A DNA stretch of 34,067 nt from Anaerophilus nitritigenes (GTDB lineage: Bacteria; Bacillota; Clostridia; Peptostreptococcales; Thermotaleaceae): assembly GCF_004138215.1 (NCBI RefSeq), contig NZ_RYYS01000056.1:1-34067 (forward strand). Direction: 5' to 3'. The translations under genes and the position numbers were made by a program. Positions 24,237-31,810 of this stretch are shown piece by piece. Below the pieces are notes generated by a model. That model did not search any database. It had not been told where the DNA came from and was given only the letters and a program-made list of their open reading frames with translations. Position 1 is the first letter of the stretch. The number at the start of each line of letters is the position of its first letter.

Positions 24237-25313
24237 TTACATTTCCTCCTTTAATTCTGTAACTTCTTGCATTCCCTTTTCTGTTAATCTTCCTTCTATT
24301 GTTATAGCAGAAATAGTATCATGACCTTCAAAACGTGGATCTTCATGTAATATTATTTCTTCTCTAGATATTAAATTGTTTAATTTATCAAATATTCCTT
24401 GTACTTCATATTCATTATCAACTTTAAACTTGTATTTAAATGTACTACCCACACTTGATGCTCTCTTTAGTGATTTCAACAATCCTGCTTCTTTCATAAT
24501 TGCTTCTTCTTGTACTAAATATCTATACAATTTCCCATAAAATTCTTCTGCTTCTATACTTCTATTACCGAAACCATCTATTGGTATTTGTAGTTCATGT
24601 ATTTTTTCACTCACTGTTTCTATCATCTGATCTAAAGATAATCCATCTTCTTTCATTTCTTCAATCTCTTGATCTATTTCTCTTTGATCTTCTTTAGTTA
24701 CATACATACTTCTTTTATAGTCTGCATGAGCATGTATTATCTTATTTGCACTACTAACAACATCTTTTAACAATTTTTCAATTGCATCTATACTCCCTGC
24801 ATACTCTAAAAAATCATCAAATTCATTATCAGTTTCTCCTTTGTAGATATAATCAATAATACTCTCTGCTGTAATATTTGCATTACTATATCTGCGTAAA
24901 TTTTCTACAAACTCCTTGTTTCCATCCATAGTTTCATTTTCACTTTCTTCATAAAACTTAAAAATCTTCTCGTATAGCTCACAAGCAATATCATCATCTT
25001 TCATATATTCTTTACAATCTTCTGCTGTTTTGCATCCAAATTCATTCATTGCCCATAACCCACATGCATCCCACGCAACATCTATTGCTTTGTTATTTAC
25101 AACTCTATCCTTGTTAATAGCTGAAATATTCACTTGATTATCTGTACAATTTAGCATAAGAACTGCATCAACTATCGATCCTTGAATACCTTCAATCAAC
25201 TCTCTAACTTCATTCGCATCGTCTGAGTTGTATGCTTTCATTACTCTTTCAATTTTTTCCTTAATCCAATCGATCTCTTTTTCAGTAAATTTCAAAATTC
25301 TTGTATTTTCCAT
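24237..25313 (-). CDS. Unknown helical acidic protein
   Basis: 358 residues from ATG 25313, with AAGGAGG ten nt upstream; the open frame continues to 25415 without a ribosome site. Almost wholly helical, with many Asp/Glu/Lys; segments such as DDFLEYAGSIDAIEKLLKDV and SLDQMIETVSEKIHEL look like helical bundles, and the last ~80 residues are more beta-rich. No enzyme motif recognised. Co-transcribed with the 118-aa gene. Confidence 0.65.
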   Translation of the reverse strand: MENTRILKFTEKEIDWIKEKIERVMKAYNSDDANEVRELIEGIQGSIVDAVLMLNCTDNQVNISAINKDRVVNNKAIDVAWDACGLWAMNEFGCKTAEDCKEYMKDDDIACELYEKIFKFYEESENETMDGNKEFVENLRRYSNANITAESIIDYIYKGETDNEFDDFLEYAGSIDAIEKLLKDVVSSANKIIHAHADYKRSMYVTKEDQREIDQEIEEMKEDGLSLDQMIETVSEKIHELQIPIDGFGNRSIEAEEFYGKLYRYLVQEEAIMKEAGLLKSLKRASSVGSTFKYKFKVDNEYEVQGIFDKLNNLISREEIILHEDPRFEGHDTISAITIEGRLTEKGMQEVTELKEEM

Positions 25314-25428
25314 AACATATATTCCTCCTTGTTTTCTCTCTAATAAAATTTCGATTTTACTTTCATGTTCCAATTTATTCTGATTCTGAATCTGATACAT
25401 ATATATCATGTACATCTAATAATTTATC

Positions 25429-25725
25429 TTATATCTTGCTTCTAATTTTATTTATAATGTCATCTGATATTTCTTTTGATAAACTATATTTTATACAGTT
25501 AATTTGACCATACCACTCTCTATAAACATCTGTATATTCTTGATAGAGATCATCTGCTTTTGTTATATCTTGAATTATTTCTTGAACTTTTTCGCATATA
25601 ATATGAAATGTGTCTTCGACTGCTAATCTTTCATCTAAATCTAAATCCTTATTTAAGTCATAGTTTAGTTGTTATCTTCCCCATTCTTCACAATCTTTTT
25701 CTATAAATGTAATATTTATGTCCAT
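25429..25725 (-). pseudogene. Gene interrupted by one in-frame TAA
   Basis: An ATG at 25725, six nt after AGGAGGG, opens MDINITFIEKDCEEWGR, then TAA (25674-25672). The same frame continues without a gap as QLNYDLNKDLDLDERLAVED and on to a second TAA at 25429, 97 sense codons in all. The downstream part has no in-frame ATG, GTG or TTG near the stop that would restart it. Codon character is coding-like on both sides. It is either a recent nonsense mutation, a sequencing error or a read-through stop. The product is acidic and helical, family unknown. It overlaps no neighbour and follows the 79-aa gene by 11 bp. Confidence 0.75.
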
Positions 25726-25736
25726 CCTCAGCCCTC

Positions 25737-25976
25737 CTATTTCCAAAATTCTTCAATTTCATCTTTTAATACTAGAAAATCTTCGTCTGTCATTTCATTA
25801 AGTTTGTCAATCAATTTATCTGCATCAATGTCCCATTTTTCTGGTAATTCTTCAAATAAATCTAATCCTGATGCAATTTCAAACGGTATTTGAGTTGCAT
25901 AATTTTTATTATCTAATAACACTCCATTCATCACATCAAATACTAAATTTTTTTCATTTTCATTAAGTTTTTTCAT
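25737..25976 (-). CDS. Small acidic unknown protein
   Basis: 79 residues with AGGGGGAAATATAAG before the ATG. Entirely helical and acidic (MKKLNENEKNLVFDVMNGVL, then TDEDFLVLKDEIEEFWK). Net negative charge and size would suit a small inhibitor or DNA mimic, but this is only an impression. It is preceded by a leader containing a 10-codon ORF that has a relative upstream of the 27901-28281 gene. Confidence 0.6.
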   Translation of the reverse strand: MKKLNENEKNLVFDVMNGVLLDNKNYATQIPFEIASGLDLFEELPEKWDIDADKLIDKLNEMTDEDFLVLKDEIEEFWK

Positions 25977-26056
25977 CTTATATTTCCCCCTAGTTTTTAT
26001 TTTTTCTTACATATTGCATAATTGTTAAATATTTCTGCATCATGGTAAAAAAATAT

Positions 26057-26089
26057 TTATGTACCTTGTGCTTTGCATAGTCTTATCAT
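26057..26089 (-). CDS. 10-codon leader ORF (copy B)
   Basis: ATG at 26089, after a strong AAGGAGGTG, encodes MIRLCKAQGT then TAA. The following bases (ATATTTTTTTACC...TTTAACAATTATGC) match the leader at 28330-28371. If the TAA is ignored, the frame continues IFFYHDAEIFNNYAICKKK to a stop at 25997. It is either a regulatory uORF or the remains of a small gene. Confidence 0.45.
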   Translation of the reverse strand: MIRLCKAQGT

Positions 26090-26153
26090 TCGCCTTCACC
26101 TCCTTAAAATAAAGCGATCTCTAATATCAATATTTCTCTATATAATGCTTTAT

Positions 26154-27050
26154 TTAGTGTTGTAATAATTGTAAACCAAGCAAACTATCATATGCTAAAC
26201 TTTTCCATTGTCCGTCTATCTTATCTTTCCACTTATACGAATCGATTGCATTTGTATCAATAGCAATTTCTCCGATAAATATAGTGGTTTCTTCATTAAC
26301 CTTATTTTTATTTTCTATTTTCAACAATATCGGAATGTTACCCCACTCAATATCTTTTATTATTATTATGTTATATACATGTTCTAAATCATCATCATTA
26401 ATAAACAAAACACCATTTGTATTCTCTTGATTAACAATATCCATTACATCAATAGCTTTTGTTTTTAATATTTCATGTTCTTTATCATCATTAATAAATT
26501 TAATAATAGGAAGGTATACTTCATTCCATCCACATTCGTTTGTAAAATCAAAAATATGTTTATTCATAAAATCAACGTTATTTTCAGATATTTCATTAAC
26601 AAGTTCCGTTATTTTATTGTTGCTAACACTCAAAATATTCTCACTATTGATTTTTTTCATTATCTTTAAATGTTTTTGTATTAAAGAAAACATAATAAAT
26701 TCTTGGCATTCTTCTTTTAAATAAAAGAACATATATGGATGTTTTCGATACATCAATTCAAAATATTCTATTACTTCTTTAATCTCATACAATTCTCTAC
26801 TATCATTTCCGTATCCTGTTACAGTTACCAAAACGGATTGCATAAAAAATTTATTAAATAATATTTTTTGAGATACAATAATTTTATCTTCCTTTAGCAT
26901 TTGATTAAATTCTCTAAAAATCAAATTCACTTTCTTAAAATTTTTCTTTTTTATTTCACTTTTTAATATTTCTAAATGCAATGGATTGTTTTCACTAATT
27001 TTCCATTTTTCATTTTTCTCCATTTTTTTAAATTCATTAAATGTCTTCAT
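26154..27050 (-). CDS. Unknown protein
   Basis: 298 residues, AGGGGGAAATATTAA before the ATG. The N-terminal two thirds are helical and lysine-rich; the C-terminal third is beta-rich (HVYNIIIIKDIEWGNIPILL, then TTIFIGEIAIDTN). No motif or signal recognised. Its leader shares ATTATG-AATATG and the GGGGGAAATAT block with the leader of the 79-aa gene. A 9-bp inverted repeat (AAATAAAGC/GCTTTATTT, ~26111-26155) lies at its 3' end. Confidence 0.65.
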   Translation of the reverse strand: MKTFNEFKKMEKNEKWKISENNPLHLEILKSEIKKKNFKKVNLIFREFNQMLKEDKIIVSQKILFNKFFMQSVLVTVTGYGNDSRELYEIKEVIEYFELMYRKHPYMFFYLKEECQEFIMFSLIQKHLKIMKKINSENILSVSNNKITELVNEISENNVDFMNKHIFDFTNECGWNEVYLPIIKFINDDKEHEILKTKAIDVMDIVNQENTNGVLFINDDDLEHVYNIIIIKDIEWGNIPILLKIENKNKVNEETTIFIGEIAIDTNAIDSYKWKDKIDGQWKSLAYDSLLGLQLLQH

Positions 27051-27092
27051 TTAATATTTCCCCCTGTTTTTTTGTCTCATATTACATAATTA

Positions 27093-27680
27093 TTAAAATT
27101 TATAAATATTAAATATAGTGTGCTTTTCGAATACATCTTCCATTTTTTTCATGCTTTTTATAATTTCTTTTTGGTTTTTAATAACATTCCCTATGCATTG
27201 TACATTATAATATTTTAAATATTTATCATCTGAAATCAAAACATCATAAACAGATTTAATATTTACTATATCAGATCTTAAATTTCTAAATAATCCACAA
27301 TCTAGCTCATCATCTATTTCAACACATATACTGGATGGTTTATTAAACCTTGAATTTTCTTCGCAATATAATATCTCCCATCCACCAATACCTAAATCTA
27401 CTGCTCTTATATTTCCATATAAATTGAAATTTATATTAATTCTACTATCTATAAGATTAGTTATCTTATAATGTACAAATATATTAAACTTATATAGAAA
27501 TTTTAATTCTTTTAAAAACTCTTCATAATCATTTTTCAAGAATTTTTTTAAATCACAATCAAGTTCTTTGTTAAGACAAAAGTATCCTCCAAGTTCTTCA
27601 TCATAGAAATAGCGATTAGTAATAATACCTGAAAAACATCCAAATTCATCATCATACTTTTTAAAAAAAGTTTCACACAT
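27093..27680 (-). CDS. Unknown protein
   Basis: 195 residues from ATG 27680, eight nt after GGGGG; an in-frame TTG at 27686 is too close. Mixed alpha/beta, with three Cys in the first 50 residues and Tyr/Phe-rich strands. No family recognised. It lies 42 bp upstream of the 298-aa gene on the same strand and is probably co-transcribed. Confidence 0.6.
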   Translation of the reverse strand: MCETFFKKYDDEFGCFSGIITNRYFYDEELGGYFCLNKELDCDLKKFLKNDYEEFLKELKFLYKFNIFVHYKITNLIDSRININFNLYGNIRAVDLGIGGWEILYCEENSRFNKPSSICVEIDDELDCGLFRNLRSDIVNIKSVYDVLISDDKYLKYYNVQCIGNVIKNQKEIIKSMKKMEDVFEKHTIFNIYKF

Positions 27681-27703
27681 AATCAATTCCCCCTTTTAGT
27701 TTT

Positions 27704-27865
27704 TTATTCCTCAACAATCATCCCATTTTCAATCATATACTCCCTATTTTCTTCAACAATTTGTTCAATAGTTTCCATTGGAACTCCCATAGATGCAGCA
27801 ACTTCTTCTATTGTAAATAGTTCTTGATCTTGGTTCGGGAATGGTATTACCTTTCCTTTGTCCAT
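27704..27865 (-). CDS. Small protein with HTH-like helix pair (53 aa)
   Basis: ATG at 27865 follows a textbook AAAGGAGGTG. The product begins MDKGKVIPFPNQDQELFTIE and continues EVAASMGVPMETIEQIVEE. The segment TIEEVAASMGVPMETIEQIV has the spacing of a helix-turn-helix, so a small regulator is possible; too short for certainty. Confidence 0.65.
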   Translation of the reverse strand: MDKGKVIPFPNQDQELFTIEEVAASMGVPMETIEQIVEENREYMIENGMIVEE

Positions 27866-27900
27866 GTTCTCACCTCCTTTGACCTTCTATAGTTGCTTTT

Positions 27901-28281
27901 TCATGCGATTTTAACCCTATTCTCACACTCTTCTCTAATCATGCACACATCACAACTTAAACTTTGAATCTCTCCTGGGGTGGCTTCTCTAAACCAACCA
28001 TCTACTAATTCATAGGTACTATAATCTTCATCCCACCGATAATCCTCACAATATTTGACGATCTTAGGCATTTCTGTTTCTTCATCCCATATCTGAAACA
28101 AACCTTCAAACATTTCGTCAATCTCATATGCTCCACTTGATGCATCTAAATCGTGCATATTTGCTATTCTAAAATTCATCCATTGTCTAGCTTCATTAAT
28201 ATCAAATGTTAAGTGTGGATAACAACATTCCTCATCGTTTATTATTTTGTGTCCAGTTTCATAGCGATATAATGTTCTCAT
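27901..28281 (-). CDS. Acidic unknown protein with Cys pairs
   Basis: 126 residues, AAGGGGG upstream. Asp/Glu/Tyr/Trp-rich; the C-terminus LSCDVCMIREECEN contains three Cys that could bind a metal, and ECCYPH lies near the N-terminus. No family recognised. Preceded by the 10-codon leader ORF at 28371-28403. Confidence 0.6.
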   Translation of the reverse strand: MRTLYRYETGHKIINDEECCYPHLTFDINEARQWMNFRIANMHDLDASSGAYEIDEMFEGLFQIWDEETEMPKIVKYCEDYRWDEDYSTYELVDGWFREATPGEIQSLSCDVCMIREECENRVKIA

Positions 28282-28370
28282 CTTTTGTAATTCCCCCTTA
28301 TATTTCTCACAACTATTTAAATTTTACAATTGTGTTAAACTTTTCCGTATAAGGTTAAAAAAATATTTAC

Positions 28371-28403
28371 TTAAGTACCTTTTGCCGTAGCTACTCTCTT
28401 CAT
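28371..28403 (-). CDS. 10-codon leader ORF (copy A)
   Basis: ATG at 28403 after AAAGGGGGTG encodes MKRVATAKGT then TAA. Sequence after the stop (AAATATTTTTTTAACC...GTTTAACACAATTG) parallels copy B at 26057-26089. Both end in a Gly-Thr-stop and sit about 80-120 bp upstream of a small acidic-protein gene. Confidence 0.45.
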   Translation of the reverse strand: MKRVATAKGT

Positions 28404-28441
28404 TAACTGCACCCCCTTTCTAAACTTAATATATTATTCAA

Positions 28442-29032
28442 TTATTTATCATATTTTTTTGCAAGTTCTATAAATTCTTCTACAAATTCTTCTTGTCCAG
28501 GTTCACTTACCCAATCTGGTAATACATCATAATAATGAGATATGGCATCTATAGTATACCAAAACATTGTATCGTCTCCATTTTCCTGCAATAACAATGC
28601 TATTTGTTCAATTATTTTGAGATTAAAATCATCATCTACATGGCTTATAACAGATCTCATATCTTCTATAACCTTAGTTTTTTCAATTTCAAATTCTATA
28701 TCATTAATTATATCTGTATTATATATAGGCTTTTGAACTATATCAGCATTTTCTCCAATTATTAGTTGCATATCATATCCTATAATTTCAGGTTTTAATT
28801 CTCTCTTTAACTTTTCTTTTTGAATAACTAGTTTATCAATCTCATCTATTTCCTTTTGAAAATATTCTTCTTCAATACCAAACATTTCCGATAATGTGGG
28901 TAGATGTTTTTTAGATACCTTTTGTTTTCCTTTAATCCACAAATTGATATTTTGTTTTTTTATTCCTAGTTTTTCTGCTAATTCTTGATGTTGTACATTA
29001 TAAAGATTTAAAATATATTCAAGCCCTATCAT
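28442..29032 (-). CDS. XRE-family transcriptional regulator
   Basis: 196 residues, GGAGG upstream. Residues 5-55 are a Cro/C1-type HTH (LYNVQHQELAEKLGIKKQ, then NINLWIKGKQKVSKKHLPTL). The rest is a helical, acidic oligomerisation or sensing domain of unknown type. Together with the 29209-29925 regulator it probably governs lysogeny and replication genes. Confidence 0.85.
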   Translation of the reverse strand: MIGLEYILNLYNVQHQELAEKLGIKKQNINLWIKGKQKVSKKHLPTLSEMFGIEEEYFQKEIDEIDKLVIQKEKLKRELKPEIIGYDMQLIIGENADIVQKPIYNTDIINDIEFEIEKTKVIEDMRSVISHVDDDFNLKIIEQIALLLQENGDDTMFWYTIDAISHYYDVLPDWVSEPGQEEFVEEFIELAKKYDK

Positions 29033-29162
29033 TTTTATACCTCCACATTGTTTGAGTAAATATTGTTCTAGTAAATATTGTTTAAAACAATATTACCATG
29101 TGTAAGGTATGCTTGTCAATTTAATTTTGGAATAAATATCCTTTTCTTTGATTTTTAGATTA

Positions 29163-29200
29163 AATAAAAGAAGATTAGATTTACAATAAATTCTTCTTAT
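29163..29200 (-). terminator. Possible terminator after the 29209-29925 regulator
   Basis: Minus strand AAGAAG...CTTCTT stem with an inner ATTTA/TAAAT pair, then TTTATTT. The T-run is modest. Confidence 0.45.
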
Positions 29201-29208
29201 TAATCCTT

Positions 29209-29925
29209 TTAACTACTAAACACTATTTCAAAAAGCTCTTCTTGTTCTTCTTTATTCATATTTTCAATTTTATTTTGAAGTTGATCTGTCCACTCTTGTC
29301 TACTATCTTCTAAAATATTAAATTCTTCTTCTGTAATATTGAATTTTTCTAAAACTAAGTCATAAATAGTCTTTTTGTTGATATAATCTTCTAGCTTAGA
29401 TTGTTTGCTTAATAAATATTCTTCTATAATTAGTAATTCATCTAAATATTGCTTCAATTCGTTTCTATAATGTAACCAATTAGTGTTAACAACTGTATTA
29501 ATAACTCTCGTTTTCATTTTGATTAAATGCCTAATTTGTAAATCATTTGTAACTTCTCTCCACTCACCATCATGTTCAATATTTTTTAAATCTTCTGACC
29601 AATTTTCAATTTTAATAAAAGAATACAGCTTTTTGTTTTTTATTTTTATTTCTCCACCCAATAAATCCTGTGCTTCTGCTTTAATTTTAAATTTTTTTAT
29701 TTCTTCATTATCTTTTTCACTAAGTTCATCCATCAACAAATACGATTTTGGAATTTCAAAAACTTCAGACAACTGATTCAACCTTTCTTCAGTAACATTA
29801 ATTACACCATTTTCCATTTGTGATAATGCCTGTCTAGTTATTTTATAACCATGTTCTTCAAATTGTTTTGCTAAGTTCGATAATGATATTCCAAATATTT
29901 TTCGTATCTCTTTTAGATTTTTCAT
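29209..29925 (-). CDS. XRE-family repressor (probable lysogeny regulator)
   Basis: 238 residues from ATG 29925 (AGGTGG about ten nt upstream); an in-frame ATG at 29946 has no ribosome site. Residues ~1-60 form a Cro/C1 HTH (LKEIRKIFGISLSNLAKQFE, then ITRQALSQMENGVINVTEER). The C-terminal part is long, helical and acidic; no LexA-type peptidase or IrrE-linked region is visible. Two near-identical dyads overlap the -35 boxes of two promoters directly upstream, which suggests autoregulation. Confidence 0.85.
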   Translation of the reverse strand: MKNLKEIRKIFGISLSNLAKQFEEHGYKITRQALSQMENGVINVTEERLNQLSEVFEIPKSYLLMDELSEKDNEEIKKFKIKAEAQDLLGGEIKIKNKKLYSFIKIENWSEDLKNIEHDGEWREVTNDLQIRHLIKMKTRVINTVVNTNWLHYRNELKQYLDELLIIEEYLLSKQSKLEDYINKKTIYDLVLEKFNITEEEFNILEDSRQEWTDQLQNKIENMNKEEQEELFEIVFSS

Positions 29926-29969
29926 TTTTTTCAACCACCTAACCATTTCAAACTATATTTTTTATCATT

Positions 29970-30044
29970 ATTATATAGTTTGCTTTACAAATTGTAAAGT
30001 AGGTATATTTGTATTATATACTTCACTTTACAATTTGTAAAGTG
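29970..30044 (-). promoter_or_regulatory. Two tandem promoter-operator units for the repressor gene
   Basis: Promoter 1: TTTACA (29998-29993), 17-bp spacer, TATAAT (29975-29970). Promoter 2: TTTACA (30041-30036), 17-bp spacer, TATAAT (30018-30013). Each -35 box lies in a dyad: CTTTACAAATTGTAAAG (29983-29999) and ACTTTACAATTTGTAAAGT (30025-30043). Units are 43 bp apart. Confidence 0.85.
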
Positions 30045-30061
30045 GGATTTTGAAAATTTTT

Positions 30062-30157
30062 CTATTTCATTATTTTATTGATGTCACATACTTGAATTAT
30101 AGCTTTAATATACACCATGAACTCCTTTGTAGTACCTGAAAAAGCTAATGCCCTCAT
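30062..30157 (-). CDS. Very small ORF overlapping the upstream gene (31 aa)
   Basis: ATG at 30157 overlaps the stop of the 88-aa gene (ATGA). The product starts MRALAFSGTTKEFMVYIKAI and ends NKIMK. Stop-start overlap implies coupling. The opening resembles small phage proteins of the form MRxLxFxGTxxEF, but it is too short to be certain. Confidence 0.45.
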   Translation of the reverse strand: MRALAFSGTTKEFMVYIKAIIQVCDINKIMK

Positions 30158-30420
30158 TCTCCATACACCTCTTTTCTCAATTGCTCTATCCATTCTTCAT
30201 TTTCCTTTAGTTTTTGCTGTAATTTTTCTATACGTTCTACTTTTTCTTTAAGTGCAGATGCATATGTTCTATTTGGATCAATTTTAGGTGCAATTACTAC
30301 ATCGCCTTCTTCTTGTAATCTTTGTTTCCAAAAATCTGCACTCTTTTTTGATTCTGCTATGTCATATTCAATATAACAATTCAAGTCTATCAACTTCATG
30401 ATCATTTTTGTTTTGTCCAT
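30154..30420 (-). CDS. Small coiled-coil protein of the early region
   Basis: 88 residues with AGGAGGTGAGCAG before the ATG. Helical throughout; the C-terminal half is a coiled coil (KEKVERIEKLQQKLKENEEW). No function recognised. It is the first minus-strand gene of the divergent control region and is driven by the TTGACG-17-TATACT promoter at 30472-30444. Confidence 0.7.
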   Translation of the reverse strand: MDKTKMIMKLIDLNCYIEYDIAESKKSADFWKQRLQEEGDVVIAPKIDPNRTYASALKEKVERIEKLQQKLKENEEWIEQLRKEVYGE

Positions 30421-30443
30421 CTGCTCACCTCCTGTTTAATATT

Positions 30444-30508
30444 AGTATATCGTTCAATAACCTATTCGTCAATACCCTATTGAAAAATATTTCAAGCTCT
30501 TTTATACT
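30444..30508. promoter_or_regulatory. Divergent overlapping promoters with 15-bp direct repeats
   Basis: Minus-strand promoter TTGACG (30472-30467), 17 bp, TATACT (30449-30444) faces the plus-strand promoter TTGAAA (30480-30485), 17 bp, TATACT (30503-30508). Between them lie direct repeats GTTCAATAACCTATT and CGTCAATACCCTATT (30452-30466, 30467-30481), probable operator half-sites for a switch protein. Confidence 0.7.
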
Positions 30509-30529
30509 AGTTATAGGAGGGGAACTAAT

Positions 30530-30754
30530 ATGAAAATATTGCGTGTGAAAACGGAAAATATACAAAACATAATGAATAATAAAAACATCTCTCTATATAA
30601 ATTGGAAAAAGAAACTGGTACATCTGCAAATAATATAAAAAATTGGATGCATAATAAAACAAAAAATTGTAACTATGAAGTTGTTGGGAGAATATGCACT
30701 GTATTAGAAATAGATGATATGAATGATATACTAGAAATAACACCCAAAGAGTAG
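30530..30754 (+). CDS. Cro-like small HTH regulator
   Basis: 74 residues, the only clear plus-strand gene, with AGGAGGGG before the ATG. IQNIMNNKNISLYKLEKETG then TSANNIKNWMHNKTKN is a helix-turn-helix of the XRE type; the remainder is a short helical tail. It is divergent from the early minus-strand genes across a shared operator region, the usual place for a Cro-type switch protein. A bidirectional hairpin ends its transcript. Confidence 0.8.
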   Translation: MKILRVKTENIQNIMNNKNISLYKLEKETGTSANNIKNWMHNKTKNCNYEVVGRICTVLEIDDMNDILEITPKE

Positions 30755-30772
30755 ATTTAATATCTACTCTTT
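30746..30772 (+). terminator. Terminator after the Cro-like gene
   Basis: AAAGAGTAGAT / ATCTACTCTTT, an 11-bp perfect stem with a 5-nt loop, overlapping the stop codon; a modest T-run (TTTATT) follows on the plus strand. Confidence 0.75.
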
Positions 30773-30854
30773 ATTCAATTTGTTAGCTTGTCCACCTGCT
30801 CACCTAAAAATATCCCTTTCACTAACTATTTTTGTCCACTTTAATATTAATTTT

Positions 30855-31093
30855 CTTAAAAACAAAAAAGACGATAAAACAAGAACACACATAAAAAATT
30901 TCATCTAAAAGAAACCTCAAAATAACGCTTTGACATTAATGTTCAAAACATCATTCTTAGTTCCATATTCCCTTTACTTAGATGTAATTTAATTTTTTAT
31001 GTATTCTTGTTTTACCGCCTTTGCGATAGAACGAAATAACTATTTATTATATAATTGTAAATATTATTCTAATAATGTATTTATCTTCCAACA
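30855..31093 (-). ncRNA. Putative structured RNA with a long terminal stem
   Basis: Minus-strand GGCGGTAAAACAAG (31019-31006) pairs with CTTGTTTTATCGTC (30883-30870) using two G-T wobbles, then AATACATAAAAAATT pairs with its partner across a 2-nt bulge, then CATCTAA/TTAGATG (30902-30908, 30978-30984). The apical part has a TTTGA...TCAAA hairpin. TTTTTTGTTTTT follows the closing stem at ~30869-30858, as in a terminator. Wobbles that pair only on the minus strand argue for a minus-strand transcript. A promoter lies just upstream (31128-31100). No open frame fits. The rest of 30773-31156 shows nothing else. Confidence 0.6.
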
Positions 31094-31099
31094 AGTTAA

Positions 31100-31128
31100 A
31101 TATTACTACTATCTCATGTAAAAGTCAA
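31100..31128 (-). promoter_or_regulatory. Sigma-70-type promoter for the putative RNA
   Basis: TTGACT (31128-31123), 17-bp spacer, TAATAT (31105-31100) on the minus strand, starting 25 bp after the truncated rep gene and pointing into the structured element. Confidence 0.65.
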
Positions 31129-31156
31129 TCATTTTTTATAAATTTTTTTATAAACT

Positions 31157-31540
31157 CTAATATTTTTCTTTCATATCTAATAAGAGTGGCTTCATATCTT
31201 TATTAAATTTTAATGTAATTTCACCATGATTGTATTCGCAACTACTTATCAACTTATATTTCTTCCATTTTTTTGATCCTTGGTTTACCCTTAAAAAACA
31301 CATCATCAAATTATCGGTAATCAAATCTATATCTCTATATAATTGTTTTATATCACTATTTGATTTTTCTGCATATTCAGATAGTTTAAATTTAATACTA
31401 TTAAAATCTTCATCATCTGGGTTTATTCTACTAATAGCATATAAATAAATTTTCTGCTCTTGCAACTCAAGTTTATATTTTGCTTCAACTAGTTTATTAC
31501 TCATCCTTATTTGTTCTTGTTTTTCTCTATCTATGATCAT
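31157..31540 (-). CDS. Rep_3-type initiator, N-terminal domain only (truncated)
   Basis: 127 residues from ATG 31540, AGGAGAG upstream. MSNKLVEAKYKLELQEQKIY, then FKLSEYAEKSNSDIKQLYRD, is the first winged-helix half of Rep_3/RepB-type plasmid initiators. Family members normally run to roughly 300-400 residues with a second winged helix that binds iterons. Here a stop follows LLLDMKEKY, where the family would continue, and no continuation is evident in the next bases. Iterons lie directly upstream. It is either a decayed initiator or a one-domain derivative, perhaps a dominant-negative regulator. Confidence 0.7.
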   Translation of the reverse strand: MIIDREKQEQIRMSNKLVEAKYKLELQEQKIYLYAISRINPDDEDFNSIKFKLSEYAEKSNSDIKQLYRDIDLITDNLMMCFLRVNQGSKKWKKYKLISSCEYNHGEITLKFNKDMKPLLLDMKEKY

Positions 31541-31620
31541 TTGTAATCATCTCTCCTAGCACTCAGTTCCTAAGACTATTATAACATTTCAAAAAACATC
31601 TCAAAACCCTAAATTATATT

Positions 31621-31792
31621 GATATTTAGTCCAAGTTTCTAGATATCTAGTCCCAAGATATTGATATTGAAGCCAAAATTTTATTATTTTTATTGATATC
31701 TAATCCCATTTTTTAATTATCTAGTCCGAAATATCTATACATATAGTCTAAAATACAATATTTTCGCTTATATTTTCTAGATATTCAGTCCC
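31621..31792. repeat. Iteron array, 21-bp phase (plasmid origin)
   Basis: Seven copies of a motif near GATATCTAGTCCCAA begin at 31621, 31642, 31663, 31695, 31716, 31738 and 31780. Spacings are 21, 21, 32, 21, 22 and 42 bp, mostly whole multiples of two helical turns. The array is immediately upstream of a Rep_3-like gene, the classical arrangement of an iteron origin. Confidence 0.82.
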
Positions 31793-31810
31793 AAAATTTA
31801 TAATAGTCGC

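Noticed and set aside
31621-31792. Regular 21-bp-spaced repeats as a CRISPR array
   Set aside because: Repeats are short and degenerate, there are no spacers of CRISPR length and no cas genes; they fit plasmid iterons next to a Rep_3-like gene.
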